This document shows positions 17,404 to 26,488 of a DNA stretch of 64,000 nt, one piece after another. The translations under genes were made by a program, and so were the position numbers. The notes below the pieces were generated by a model. The model did not search any database, was not told the DNA's origin, and was given only the letters and a program-made list of their open reading frames with translations. Source of the stretch: CALGFI01 sp963786805. GTDB taxonomy: Bacteria > Actinomycetota > UBA4738 > HRBIN12. The stretch is from NCBI GenBank assembly GCA_963786805.1, contig CAWBAK010000002.1, positions 62,001 to 126,000 on the forward strand. Reading direction: 5' to 3'. Positions within the stretch are counted from its first letter, which is position 1; every line of letters begins with the position of its first letter.

Positions 17404-18669
17404 TCAGTGGACGACGGGCTCGGTGTCGGGCAAGGGCCGGCCCTCGAGCAACCGCCGGACGAGATCGAGACCCGCCTGCTCGGAGAACCGCACAACCATC
17501 GCGCGGTCGCCGAAGGCCTTGATCCGTCGCTGATAGACCACGTCGCCCGCGTCGAGACCGACCCAGACGGTGCCCGGCGGCGCCCCGTCGTGGGGTTCGG
17601 GTCCTGCGGCGCCGGTCAGCGAGACCGCGATGTCGGCCCCGAACAGCTTCCGCGCGCCGGCGGCCATCTCCGCGGCGCACTCGCGGCTCACGACCCCCGG
17701 GCCGTCGATCGTCTCCGGCGAGACACCGAGCAACGACCGCTTCGCCTCCACGTCGTAGCAGACCGCCGAGCCGAGGAGATAGTCGGACGCGCCGGCCGCG
17801 CGGGCGAGACGGGCCGAGAGCGACCCGCCGGTCAGGGACTCGGCGCATGCGATCGTCTTGCTCGCGCCGCGAAGCAGCCGCCCCACGACCTCCTCGAGCT
17901 CCTCATCGGAGGCCGAGGTCACGAAGTCGCCGATGCGCTCCGTCACCTGCTCCACGAACGGAACCAAGAGCGCGCTCGCCGCCTGGACCGATTCCGCCTT
18001 CGCGGTGAGACGCACGCGCACCTCTCCTCCGCCCGCGAGATAGGCAACGGTCGGATTGACCGAGGATCGGAAGAGATCGTCCAGGAGCTCGGCGACCCGC
18101 GATTCCGCGATGCCGACGCACCGGACGATCCGCGAGACGATCGTCGCCGGCCCGGCGGCCGCCGCGAGCTCGTGGAGCACGGTTTCCTCCATCATCTCCC
18201 GCATCTCGGCCGGCACGCCGGGAAGCGCGTAGATCCGGGCTCCGTCCACGTCGAGGACGATCCCCGGTGCGGTCCCACGGTCGGGCGTGATCGTCCGGGC
18301 GCCGGCGGGAACGTCGGCCTGGATGAGGTTCGAGTCCGGCATCTCGCGTTCGGCGCGCGCGAACTTCTCGCGGATCAGCGATTCGATCTCGGCGCGGCGC
18401 TCGAGCGGAGCTCCCGCCACCTCGGCCAAGCCGTCCCTCGTGATGTCGTCCTGCGTCGGTCCGAGTCCGCCCGTCACGATGACGACGTCCGCCCGGGACA
18501 GAGCGAGCCGCACGGCATCGACGATGCGGGGAACGTGGTCGCCGACCGCTTGATGATGCAGGACGTCCACGCCGATCTCGGCCAGGCGCTCGGAGATCCA
18601 CTGGGCGTTCGTGTTCGCGATCTGGCCGAGGAGGAGCTCCGTCCCGACGGCGACGACCTCGGCCCTCAC
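17404..18669 (-). CDS. cinA: CinA-like competence/damage-inducible protein
   Basis: A 421-aa two-domain protein. The N-terminal MoCF/MogA-like domain (1-170) has TELLLGQIANTNA and VIVTGGLGPTQDDIT. The C-terminal PncC-type amidohydrolase domain (about 255-415) has ACAESLTGG, GVVSRECAAEMA and SLTGAAGPEP. CinA proteins hydrolyse ADP-ribose or nicotinamide mononucleotide and are often co-expressed with recA. It starts 10 bp after the RodZ-like gene. Confidence 0.95.
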   Translation of the reverse strand: MRAEVVAVGTELLLGQIANTNAQWISERLAEIGVDVLHHQAVGDHVPRIVDAVRLALSRADVVIVTGGLGPTQDDITRDGLAEVAGAPLERRAEIESLIREKFARAEREMPDSNLIQADVPAGARTITPDRGTAPGIVLDVDGARIYALPGVPAEMREMMEETVLHELAAAAGPATIVSRIVRCVGIAESRVAELLDDLFRSSVNPTVAYLAGGGEVRVRLTAKAESVQAASALLVPFVEQVTERIGDFVTSASDEELEEVVGRLLRGASKTIACAESLTGGSLSARLARAAGASDYLLGSAVCYDVEAKRSLLGVSPETIDGPGVVSRECAAEMAAGARKLFGADIAVSLTGAAGPEPHDGAPPGTVWVGLDAGDVVYQRRIKAFGDRAMVVRFSEQAGLDLVRRLLEGRPLPDTEPVVH

Positions 18670-18679
18670 GGCGCCCGGC

Positions 18680-19390
18680 TCACGGGGTCGGGGACGCCGT
18701 GGCGTAGCTGTACGTCTTCCTCCACGGACGCCCCGCCCGACCCGGGAACCCCTCGTCTCTGCCGTTCACGGTGATCTGCGCCGCGCCGCCCTCCGAGAGC
18801 CGGATCGTGACCGAACGGTCGCCGTCGAAGGAGCGCCCCTCCCCCACCTCGAGATGGAAGATCTGGACCGGGGCGTCGTCCGCCACGATCCGGACCTCGA
18901 CCGGCTGCCGGGCAAGGACCGCCACGGTGATCGGGCGAGCCGTCGTCACCATCGCCGGCGCCTCCGATGGCAGCTCCGCCGGTTGCGGGGCGGGCTGGCG
19001 GGCGGACAGGATCCCGAACGCGCCGGCCAGCACGAGGAGCGTCGCGGCCACCATGCCGATCAACCGGTGGTTGTCCCGGCGACGGGATCCGCCCATCACG
19101 GACTCCGGCTGCAGGGGAGCCGCCGTCTGGGTCCGGGGCGGCGCATCGGTCCGGCCGGCGGCGTAGGCCGCGATGACCTTGTCCGGCGACAGGCGAAGGT
19201 AGGAGGCGTAGGTCCGCAGACACCCGCGGACGTGCACGTCGCCAAGGAGCTGGTCGAACTCGTCGCCCTCGAGCGCCTCGAGGTACTCCCGGCGGATGCG
19301 CGTGTCCCTCGCGGCCTCGTCGAGCGTGAGGCCGCGCGCGGAACGCACTTTGCGCAGACTGGGGCCGAGTTCGGTCAGCCCGCGCTGCAT
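18680..19390 (-). CDS. RodZ-like helix-turn-helix membrane protein
   Basis: A 236-aa single-pass protein. It has a cytoplasmic HTH_25 domain (about 8-75: LRKVRSARGLTLDEAARDT, RIRREYLEALE), a transmembrane helix at about 110-129 and an external DUF4115-type domain (about 150-220) ending in a serine/threonine-rich tail. The architecture is that of RodZ, which links MreB to the elongation machinery. No mreB is in view, so the division or shape role is inferred. It lies between ftsK-side genes and cinA, a common actinobacterial position. Confidence 0.82.
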   Translation of the reverse strand: MQRGLTELGPSLRKVRSARGLTLDEAARDTRIRREYLEALEGDEFDQLLGDVHVRGCLRTYASYLRLSPDKVIAAYAAGRTDAPPRTQTAAPLQPESVMGGSRRRDNHRLIGMVAATLLVLAGAFGILSARQPAPQPAELPSEAPAMVTTARPITVAVLARQPVEVRIVADDAPVQIFHLEVGEGRSFDGDRSVTIRLSEGGAAQITVNGRDEGFPGRAGRPWRKTYSYATASPTP

Positions 19391-19461
19391 CGGATCCTCC
19401 GGGCCACGGGGTCGGGATTCTAGGCGGGCGCCCGGAGGTCGTCATCGAGAGCCCCCGATCC

Positions 19462-19496
19462 GTGCCCGGCCTTCGGGCCGCCGGGCCGCCCGGCAC
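19462..19496. other. Strong hairpin in a divergent intergenic region
   Basis: GTGCCCGGC and downstream GCCGGGC/GGCAC arms can form a GC-rich stem, with an internal CGGCC-TTCG-GGCCG tetraloop hairpin. It lies between the RodZ-like gene and the plus-strand unknown gene. There is no T-run, so a terminator is unlikely and its role is unknown. Confidence 0.4.
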
Positions 19497-19517
19497 AAGG
19501 CCTAGGGCGGAGGTCCG

Positions 19518-19967
19518 ATGACCGAGCCGCGGACCGGGGGATATCGTCGAGGCGTTCGGTCTCCCCCGTCTGTCGAAGGGCAAGGGTTGTCCGCAGAGGT
19601 CGTTTCGCTCGGTTCGCGCTCGCCGTTCTCGATCGTCGAGCCGGTGAGCTCACCGCAGCTCGAGGCCGAGGGCCGGGTCCGCTACCTGTTGGTGAGCGGG
19701 AAGCAGGACGACGGCATCTGGGGCCCGGTCGGCGCGGTCTGGCTGTCCGAGGACGCCCGGCGTGGAGGGTTCCTCGTCCACCCGTGGGGACTGTTCGAGG
19801 GGAGCGAGTTCGTCCGGGGCTATCGCTCCGCGCTCAAGCGGGGATGGGTCCCCGAGTCCATCTACCGGTACTGGCAGCGGGAAGTCTGGCGCGGAACCTA
19901 CGCGATCGATCGCGAACGCGAGTCCGAGACGCTGCCGTTGCTGAACGACATGCTCGTGTCCCTCTAG
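19518..19967 (+). CDS. Hypothetical protein (149 aa)
   Basis: No family recognised. The C-terminal two thirds look like a real, folded and aromatic-rich protein: RYLLVSGKQDDGIWGPVGAV, HPWGLFEGSEFVRGY, SIYRYWQREVWRGTYAID. The first 25-45 residues are arginine-rich, and the true start may be further in, for example a TTG at about 19587 giving LSAEVVSLG. It overlaps the ftsK stop tail-to-tail by four bases. Composition is like its neighbours, with no sign of transfer. Confidence 0.6.
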   Translation: MTEPRTGGYRRGVRSPPSVEGQGLSAEVVSLGSRSPFSIVEPVSSPQLEAEGRVRYLLVSGKQDDGIWGPVGAVWLSEDARRGGFLVHPWGLFEGSEFVRGYRSALKRGWVPESIYRYWQREVWRGTYAIDRERESETLPLLNDMLVSL

Positions 19968-22171
19968 GCGGGAGGCGAGACCCGGGCCTCGCGAGACTCC
20001 GCCCACTCCTCGGACGTGATCAGGACGTCCCGCGCCTTGGAACCCTGCGATTCACCCACGAGTCCTCGCTCTTCGAGCAGGTCCATCAGCCGGCCGGCAC
20101 GTGCGAAGCCCACCTTCAGCTTGCGCTGCAGCATCGAGGTGGACCCGAGCTGCGAGCGGATCACGAGCTCCGCCGCCTGCTCCAGGAGGTCGTCGTCGTC
20201 GCCGAGACCCCCGTCGTCGACGGGCGGCCGGCCGAATCCCTCGACGCTCATCGCGTAGGACGCGGGGCGCTGCGCGCGGATCCACTCCGAGATCTGCTGG
20301 ATCTCCTTCTCGGTGACCCACGCGGCCTGCAACCGCGCGGGCTTGGACGAGGACGACGGAGAGAACAACATGTCCCCGTGCCCGACGAGTTTCTCCGCGC
20401 CGTTCATGTCGAGGATCACGCGCGAGTCGGCCTGTGACGCCGTCATCAGCGCGATGCGCGACGCGATGTTCGCCTTAATGAGCCCGGTGACGACGTCGAC
20501 GCTCGGGCGTTGGGTGGCGACGACGAGATGGATCCCCACCGCCCGCGCCATCTGCGCGATCCGGCAGATCGCGTCCTCGACGTCGCGCGGCGCGACCATC
20601 ATCAGGTCGGCCAGCTCGTCGATCACCACCAGCAGGTAGGGGAACTCGACGACCTTGTCCTCCTGCCCCGGCGGGATCCGCAGCGTGCCCTCCGCCATCC
20701 CGGCTCGATACCCGTCGATGTCGCGCACGCCGACCATCGCGAGGAGCTCGTATCGCTGTTCCATCTCGCGCACCACCCACGAGAGCGCCTCGGCGGCTCG
20801 CTTGGGATGCACGATGACCGGGACGAGCAGGTGCGGCAGGTCGGCGAAGTGCATGAGCTCGACCCGCTTGGGATCGACCAGCACGAGCCGGACCTCCTCG
20901 GGTGAGGCTCGCATCAGGATCGAGGTGATGAACGAGTTGATCAGGCTCGACTTCCCGGCGCCGGTCGCGCCGGCGATCAGCACGTGCGGCATCGTCGTGA
21001 GGTCGACCAGCTGGGCCCGGCCGTGGACGTCTTTTCCGAGCGCGACCGACAGCGGATGGCGGTCGTCCCGTGCGGTCTTGGAGCGGAGCACGTCGCCGAG
21101 CATCACGAAATCGCGGACCTTGTTGGGGACCTCGACGCCGATGGCCGACTTGCCCGGGATCGGCGCGATGATACGAACGTCGGGCGTCGCGAGCGCGTAC
21201 GCGATGTCGTCGCCGAGGCTGAGCACCTTGTTGACCTTGGTCCCGGACTCGACCTCGACCTCGAAGAGCGTGACCGTCGGGCCGCGGTGTGCGGCGACCA
21301 CGTGCGCCGGGACGCCGAACGTGTTGAAGGTTCGCTCGAGCGCGTCCGTCGTGTGCTCCTCGTCGCGCTCGTTGCCGGCGGCCGGCGGCGACGTTCGAAG
21401 CAGGTCGAGCGGTGGAAGCTGGTACTTGCCGCCGAAGGCCTTGCGGACGAGGTCCGGGACCGCGACCGGCTCCGCTTCCTCCTCTTCCTCTTCTTCTTCC
21501 TCGTCGTCCAGGACCTCGACGACCGGGACGCGCTCGTCGGTGTGGATCACGCGCGGCTCGCGGCGGCGCGACACCTCCGGTTCCTCTTCGTCCTCATCCA
21601 TCTCGTCGTCGTCCTCCACGCGGGTGAACGCATCGCGGATCCACGCGGTCACCGCCGACAAGGGCTTCCCGGCGAAGATCAGGAGCCCGAGGACGAACGC
21701 GCCGCTCCAGACGATCGCGACGCCGATCCTGGAGACGAGCTTGCCGAGCGGCCACGCCGCGAGCGCGCCGATGGCGCCCGCCGCCTCACTCAATCTCGCG
21801 AACCCCGCGAACGGCCTCGGGTTGTCGGCGGCGAGCGACAGGAGCGCGAGGAGACCGACGAACGCGATCGCGAACCCGATGAACATCCGCAGCCGGTCCT
21901 CTTCGGCCGTGCCGCGCAGGAGCAGCACACCCCAGTACAGGGCAAGGACCGGGAACACGATCGCCGTCACGCCGAACAGACCGCGGACGAGCCAGTCCAG
22001 GCCTCGGCCCACCGGCCCGGCGGCCTCGAACCACAACCCGAGGATCGCCAGGAGCGCGAGCACCACGAGGCCGATCCCGAGCGCGTCCCGGGCCCAGGGG
22101 GCGAGGTGCTGGCGAACCGACGTCCGGGCGGGGGTCTTGGACCGGCCACGGCCCTTGGTCTTCGTCGCCAA
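19964..22171 (-). CDS. ftsK: DNA translocase FtsK/SpoIIIE
   Basis: Hexameric septal DNA pump that clears the chromosome from the closing septum. The 735-aa protein has four hydrophobic helices in the first ~175 residues and an acidic linker at about 185-235. The motor follows, with Walker A GATGAGKSS and Walker B YLLVVIDELADLMM. The C-terminal gamma winged helix is STSMLQRKLKVGFARAGRLM. The linker has a nine-residue glutamate run coded by a TCC/TTC-rich tract near 21480-21510. The start is a TTG (22169-22171) overlapping the rnj stop. Confidence 0.97.
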   Translation of the reverse strand: MATKTKGRGRSKTPARTSVRQHLAPWARDALGIGLVVLALLAILGLWFEAAGPVGRGLDWLVRGLFGVTAIVFPVLALYWGVLLLRGTAEEDRLRMFIGFAIAFVGLLALLSLAADNPRPFAGFARLSEAAGAIGALAAWPLGKLVSRIGVAIVWSGAFVLGLLIFAGKPLSAVTAWIRDAFTRVEDDDEMDEDEEEPEVSRRREPRVIHTDERVPVVEVLDDEEEEEEEEEAEPVAVPDLVRKAFGGKYQLPPLDLLRTSPPAAGNERDEEHTTDALERTFNTFGVPAHVVAAHRGPTVTLFEVEVESGTKVNKVLSLGDDIAYALATPDVRIIAPIPGKSAIGVEVPNKVRDFVMLGDVLRSKTARDDRHPLSVALGKDVHGRAQLVDLTTMPHVLIAGATGAGKSSLINSFITSILMRASPEEVRLVLVDPKRVELMHFADLPHLLVPVIVHPKRAAEALSWVVREMEQRYELLAMVGVRDIDGYRAGMAEGTLRIPPGQEDKVVEFPYLLVVIDELADLMMVAPRDVEDAICRIAQMARAVGIHLVVATQRPSVDVVTGLIKANIASRIALMTASQADSRVILDMNGAEKLVGHGDMLFSPSSSSKPARLQAAWVTEKEIQQISEWIRAQRPASYAMSVEGFGRPPVDDGGLGDDDDLLEQAAELVIRSQLGSTSMLQRKLKVGFARAGRLMDLLEERGLVGESQGSKARDVLITSEEWAESREARVSPPA

Positions 22172-23860
22172 TCACACCTCCAAGATGACGGGCAGGATCA
22201 CCGGCTTCCGCTGGGTCACCTCGTAGAAGTACTTGTTCAGCGTTCGCCGGACGTTCTGTTCGAGGAGTCCGCGGTCGACCACCTCGGCCTGAGCGGAATC
22301 CTGCAGCGTAAGCATGACGCGTTCCCGCGCCTCTTCAAGGATGTCGCCCGAGGTCTCGTCGAACACGAAACCCCGGTTCACGATGTCCGGTCCGGCGACC
22401 AGCTGGCCGTGGTGCGCGTCGATCGCGATCACGACCACCACCACGCCGTCCGAGGACAGCTTGCGGCGGTCCCGCAGGACCACGTTCCCGACGTCCCCGA
22501 TCCCCAGGCCGTCGACGAACGTCATCCCGGCCGGAACGCGGTCGATCAGCTGGACCTTCTCCCCCACCTCGACCACGTCGCCGTCCTCGCAGATCAGCAC
22601 GTGGTCCGACGGGATGCCGACTTCGGTCGCGATCTTCGCGTGGTGGGACAGGTGCCGGCGCTCGCCGTGGATGGGGATGAACCATCTCGGCCGGACGAGC
22701 GAGAGCATCAGCCGGAGCTCTTCGGCCGCGGCGTGTCCGCTCGCGTGCACCGGGTAGGCCGGAAGGTGGAAGACGTCCGCCCCGGTCCGGTACAGGCCGT
22801 CCACGACGCGGTGGATCGCCGGCTCGTTCCCGGGGATCAGGCTGCTCGAAAGGACGACGCTGTCGCCCTGCTTCAGCTTCACCCACTTGTGCTCGCGGGC
22901 GGCCATGAGGCTGAGCGCCGAGTACGGCTCGCCCTGGGAACCCGTACAGATGACGACCACGCGCGAGGGATCGAGGTCGTCGACCCGTTCGATCGCGATC
23001 ACGTCCTTCTCGGGGACATGGAGGATCCCCAGGCGGCGCGCGGCCTCCACGCTCTGATGCATCGAACGCCCGAGGAACGCGACGACGCGTTCGTCCGAGC
23101 GCGCCGCGTTCACCACCTGCTGGACGCGGTGGATATGGCTGCTGAAGCACGCGACGACGACCAGCTGTGGCGCGCGGCCGATGATGTCCTGCAGCACGGG
23201 GCCGACGCTGCGCTCGCTCGTGGTGTAGCCGGCCTCCTCGGCGTTCGTCGAGTCCGAGAGCAGGAGGTGGACGCCGCGTCCCGCCTCCTCGGCGAGCCCG
23301 TGCAGGTCGGTCGGCCGCCCGTCGAGCGGCGTCTGGTCGATCTTGAAGTCCCCGGTATGCAGGATCGAGCCGTAGGGAGTGTCGATCACCACCGCCACCC
23401 CGTCTGGGATCGAGTGCGTGACGCGCAGGAACCGCATCGAGAACGGTCCGGCGACCGCGCCCTCTCCCAGCGTGACGGGACGGAACTCCGCGCGATCGCG
23501 GACCTGGTGCTCCTCGAGCTTGCCCTCCAGGAGCGCGAGCGTGAAGGGCGTGCCGTAGACCGGGATCGAACGCTCGACCTCGCGGAGCAGGTACGGGAGG
23601 GAGCCGATGTGGTCCTCGTGTCCGTGCGTCAGGACGACGGCCTCGACGTCGTCAAGGCGCTGACGGACGTACTCGAAGTCCGGGAGGACGAGGTCGATCC
23701 CCGGCATCTCCGCGTGGGGGAACGAAAGGCCAACGTCCACGATCAGGATGCGCCCGTCCATCTCGACGCAGGCCATGTTGCGGCCCACCTCGCCCACGCC
23801 GCCGAGGAAGACGACGCGTGGAGCGGACGCGGCGTGATTCGACTCAGAGGAGCCGGGCAT
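22172..23860 (-). CDS. rnj: Ribonuclease J
   Basis: Metallo-beta-lactamase/beta-CASP ribonuclease with 5'-3' exo- and endonuclease activity. The 562-aa protein has the zinc motif HGHEDHIG, further ligands in HTGDFKID and SDSTNAEE, and the beta-CASP segment FSSHIHRVQQV. The final HASGHAAAEEL motif is also present. The chosen ATG (23858-23860, MPGSSES) overlaps the dapA end by 17 bp. Longer in-frame extension would lie inside dapA. The gene order ftsK-rnj-dapA is typical of actinobacteria. Confidence 0.97.
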   Translation of the reverse strand: MPGSSESNHAASAPRVVFLGGVGEVGRNMACVEMDGRILIVDVGLSFPHAEMPGIDLVLPDFEYVRQRLDDVEAVVLTHGHEDHIGSLPYLLREVERSIPVYGTPFTLALLEGKLEEHQVRDRAEFRPVTLGEGAVAGPFSMRFLRVTHSIPDGVAVVIDTPYGSILHTGDFKIDQTPLDGRPTDLHGLAEEAGRGVHLLLSDSTNAEEAGYTTSERSVGPVLQDIIGRAPQLVVVACFSSHIHRVQQVVNAARSDERVVAFLGRSMHQSVEAARRLGILHVPEKDVIAIERVDDLDPSRVVVICTGSQGEPYSALSLMAAREHKWVKLKQGDSVVLSSSLIPGNEPAIHRVVDGLYRTGADVFHLPAYPVHASGHAAAEELRLMLSLVRPRWFIPIHGERRHLSHHAKIATEVGIPSDHVLICEDGDVVEVGEKVQLIDRVPAGMTFVDGLGIGDVGNVVLRDRRKLSSDGVVVVVIAIDAHHGQLVAGPDIVNRGFVFDETSGDILEEARERVMLTLQDSAQAEVVDRGLLEQNVRRTLNKYFYEVTQRKPVILPVILEV

Positions 23861-24728
23861 CGACCAACGCCTTGCGGATCCGCTCGCGTTCCTCGGACGT
23901 GGCCGGCACGAGCGGCAGACGCGGCGGCCCGACCGGGATCCCGACCAGCTCGAGCGCCGTCTTGACCGGGATCGGGTTGCTCGTGATGAACAGCGCGTTG
24001 AACAGCGGCGTGAGCTCCTCGTGGATCTTCCGCGCCGCGGGCACGTCCCCGGAGAACACCAGGTCGCACATCTGCCGGATCCGGTCGCCGACCAGATGCG
24101 AGGCGACCGAGACGATCCCGACACCACCGAGGCACAGGTAGCCGAACGTGGCCCAGTCGTCGCCCGAGTACACCTCGAACTCCGGTGGCGCCTCGCTGAT
24201 CAGCTTGGAGATCGATTGGAAGTCGCCCGTCGAGTCCTTCACCCCGACGATGTTCGGGATCGCGGCCATGCGGAGCAGCGTGTCGTGCTCGATCCGCGTC
24301 CCGGTGCGACCGGGGATGTTGTACGCGACGATCGGAAGGTCGACCGCGTTCGCGACTCGCGTGAAGTGCTCGAGCAGCCCGCGTTGCGGAGGCTTGTTGT
24401 AGTACGGCGTGACCAGAAGGAGCCCGTCGGCGCCGATGGCCTCGGCCTCGCGCGACAACTCAACCGTCTCGGCCGTGCTGTACGTACCGGTGCCGCAGAC
24501 GACCTTCCCCGATCCCTTCGCGACGTCGATGACCTCGCGGAAGAGCTCGATCTTCTCCTTGTGGGTGAGCGTCGGCGACTCGCCGGTCGAGCCGGCGACG
24601 ACCAACGATTCCGAGCCGTGCTCGAAGAGGTGAGCTGCCAGCGAGCGCGCCGCATCCAGGTCCAATGAGTGGTCCTCGTGGAACGGTGTGACCATGGCGG
24701 TGACGACCGCCCCGAACTGACCGGTCAT
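23844..24728 (-). CDS. dapA: 4-hydroxy-tetrahydrodipicolinate synthase
   Basis: Condenses pyruvate with aspartate semialdehyde, the first committed step to diaminopimelate and lysine. The 294-aa TIM barrel has VAGSTGESPTL near the N-terminus. The Schiff-base lysine lies in VGVKDSTGD, the catalytic tyrosine in YNIPGRTG, and TPYYNKPPQRGL is also present. The ATG follows a GAGGAGG site. Together with dapB, dapL and dapF it completes the pathway. Confidence 0.97.
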   Translation of the reverse strand: MTGQFGAVVTAMVTPFHEDHSLDLDAARSLAAHLFEHGSESLVVAGSTGESPTLTHKEKIELFREVIDVAKGSGKVVCGTGTYSTAETVELSREAEAIGADGLLLVTPYYNKPPQRGLLEHFTRVANAVDLPIVAYNIPGRTGTRIEHDTLLRMAAIPNIVGVKDSTGDFQSISKLISEAPPEFEVYSGDDWATFGYLCLGGVGIVSVASHLVGDRIRQMCDLVFSGDVPAARKIHEELTPLFNALFITSNPIPVKTALELVGIPVGPPRLPLVPATSEERERIRKALVDARLL

Positions 24729-24938
24729 GGGTGCCTCCTCGGGTGGACGCTAGCATCCTGCCTCGATGGCATACAAGAGCCACATGTGTCACAGGTTCAA
24801 CGAGGGGTTCGCGTCGAACGCGAAGGCCTCGTGGCTCCGGGGTCCCGGTGGCCTCGGGCCACTCATGCGCCTCACGCTGCTGGCGCGCCTCTCGTGCTCC
24901 CCTTCGGGCGGCGGACCGCCTCGGGCTATCCTAGCGGG
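24729..24938. other. Divergent region between dapA and the adenosyltransferase
   Basis: A 210-bp divergent interval that should hold both promoters. It includes a locally AT-richer stretch at 24766-24800 around the palindrome CACATGTG (24782-24789). No riboswitch consensus was recognised. A short plus-strand frame from 24766 is open but has no ribosome binding site or family resemblance. Confidence 0.4.
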
Positions 24939-25484
24939 ATGCCGCGGATCTACACCAAGGCAGGAGACGACGGGACCACCGGCCTGCTGTACGGAGGTCG
25001 CATCTCCAAGGCCGACCCGGCGACCGAGGCGTACGGGACGACAGACGAGGCCGTGGCGGTCCTGGGACTGGCCCGGGCGCTCACCGAGGATGCCGCGCTC
25101 GCCGAACGCATCCTTTCCCTGCAACGTCAGCTGTTCGTCGTCGGCGCCGATCTCGCGACCAATCCGGATGAGCGCGGCAAGCTGCAGCCCGGCGTCTCCC
25201 TCGTGACGGACGGGGACGTGGACGGCCTCGAGACGTGGATCGACGAGCTCGTGACGGCACATCCCCTTCCGAACGCGTTCATCGTTCCCGGTGCCAGCCC
25301 GGTGTCTGCCTGTCTCGACGTGGCCCGCTCGGTCGTGCGCCGCGCGGAACGACGCGTCGTCGAGCTTCGGGACGGCGGGGCCGAGGTCAACGAGGCGGTC
25401 GTGCGGTACCTGAACCGCCTGTCGGACCTGCTGTTCGTGCTCGCCCGCGTCGCCGCCGGCGAGACCGAGCCCACCAGTCGCTGA
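24939..25484 (+). CDS. pduO: PduO-type ATP:cob(I)alamin adenosyltransferase
   Basis: Transfers the adenosyl group of ATP to cob(I)alamin, making the cofactor that NrdJ requires. The 181-aa protein starts MPRIYTKAGDDGTTGLLYGG, the family N-terminal ATP-binding signature. YGTTDEAVAVLG aligns with the usual YGTVDELN region, and NRLSDLLFVLAR is the C-terminal signature. The ATG at 24939 was chosen because the signature follows it at once. It is the only cobalamin gene in the window. Confidence 0.95.
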   Translation: MPRIYTKAGDDGTTGLLYGGRISKADPATEAYGTTDEAVAVLGLARALTEDAALAERILSLQRQLFVVGADLATNPDERGKLQPGVSLVTDGDVDGLETWIDELVTAHPLPNAFIVPGASPVSACLDVARSVVRRAERRVVELRDGGAEVNEAVVRYLNRLSDLLFVLARVAAGETEPTSR

Positions 25485-25494
25485 CCGGGGCTTT

Positions 25495-25977
25495 TCAGGC
25501 GGTTCGCACGAAGGCGCCGTAGTTGTCGGTCCCGAACAACAACACGAGCAGGCCGATGTTGCGCACCTCGATGCCCTCGAACGAGATCGTGAACGTGACC
25601 GTCTCGCCCGCCGGCGTCGGCGCGGGTTCCGCGACCTCACCTTCGATCTCGGTCCCGTCCCGCGCGTCGAGGATGTAGAAGTCCGGGGACTCGAGCTCGC
25701 GCTCGGTGCCGTTGTTGACCTCCATCGTTCCCTCGGTGCCGTCGATCTCGACGACCACCCGAAGTCCCGCGTTCACGTACTCGTACGTCCCCCGCGCCGC
25801 CGGCCCGGTCGTCACCGGCGTGGGACCGACGCCGCCGGTGGTGTTCCCCGTACCACCTGTGCCGGGTCCGGTCGGCTCTCCCCCGCCATTCTCGTCGCCG
25901 GTGCAGGCAGCAAGCAGCGCCGCGAGGGCGAGGGCGAGCGCGATGAACCGAACGGTAGGCTTCACGGGTCGCGGCAT
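25495..25977 (-). CDS. Putative lipoprotein (160 aa)
   Basis: A type II signal peptide with lipobox LAAC (Cys25), preceded by the hydrophobic stretch FIALALALAALLAAC, marks a surface lipoprotein. A Gly/Thr/Pro-rich linker (about 30-60) follows. A C-terminal beta-rich domain (about 62-160) resembles small DUF4352-like extracellular modules (VVVEIDGTEGTMEVNNG, VTFTISFEGIEVRNIGLL), though no family is certain. A GTG four codons further in (25963-25965) could also be the start. It is convergent with the adenosyltransferase. Confidence 0.7.
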   Translation of the reverse strand: MPRPVKPTVRFIALALALAALLAACTGDENGGGEPTGPGTGGTGNTTGGVGPTPVTTGPAARGTYEYVNAGLRVVVEIDGTEGTMEVNNGTERELESPDFYILDARDGTEIEGEVAEPAPTPAGETVTFTISFEGIEVRNIGLLVLLFGTDNYGAFVRTA

Positions 25978-26005
25978 CGTACAAGACGGACGGAGATCGC
26001 CCGCT

Positions 26006-26461
26006 GTGAGAACGCTCGAGGTTCGACGACACGCCAAGCGCGATCCCGCGGCCGACCGCCTCTCGGTCGCCGGCCGGGCACAGGCGGAGGACCTCGGCCG
26101 GGACCTCGAAGGCACGTACGACGTCGTGTTCATCTCGCCGGCGCAGCGGGCCGCCGAGACCGTCGCGTGGATGCTCCGTGGGCGGCATGAGCAGCTGCCG
26201 CCGCACGCGGTGATCCCTGGCCTCGCCGCCAAGGACAACGACGGCTCCCCGCTCGCGATGGCCGGCGTGCTCTCGGCGCTCCTGGACGCCGTGCCCGACG
26301 GCGGGCGAGGCCTGGCCGTGTCGCACATGCCGCTGATCGAGCGCGGCGTGCTGGGTCTGACGGCGCTCGAGATCGAACCGCTCGGCGAGTGCGAGGGCGT
26401 GCTCCTCACCAAGGCCGACGACGACTCGGCGGTCAAGGTCGAGGAGCTCCGACGGGGATGA
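26006..26461 (+). CDS. SixA-like histidine phosphatase
   Basis: A 151-aa protein of the histidine phosphatase (RHG) superfamily. The catalytic opening LEVRRHAKRDP matches the RHxK form of phosphohistidine phosphatase SixA. FISPAQRAAETVAWML and the second histidine in LAVSHMPLIE follow. SixA removes phosphate from phosphohistidines in signalling proteins, but the target here is unknown. The start is a GTG at 26006, and longer open sequence upstream lies over the divergent lipoprotein gene. It converges on the Eis-like gene. Confidence 0.85.
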   Translation: MRTLEVRRHAKRDPAADRLSVAGRAQAEDLGRDLEGTYDVVFISPAQRAAETVAWMLRGRHEQLPPHAVIPGLAAKDNDGSPLAMAGVLSALLDAVPDGGRGLAVSHMPLIERGVLGLTALEIEPLGECEGVLLTKADDDSAVKVEELRRG

Positions 26462-26488
26462 AGCGGTAGCTCGGGCCCGAGAAGGGCC

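Noticed and set aside
19462..19496. Hairpin as an intrinsic terminator
   Set aside because: It lies in a divergent region and has no T-run. It was kept only as an unexplained structure.
24766..24938. Small plus-strand frame (MAYKSHMCHRF...) before the adenosyltransferase
   Set aside because: No ribosome binding site, no conserved domain, and it runs out of frame into the real gene.
26471..26482. Perfect palindrome CTCGGGCCCGAG between SixA-like and Eis-like genes as a bidirectional terminator
   Set aside because: The stem is short with no proper loop and no T-run on either strand.
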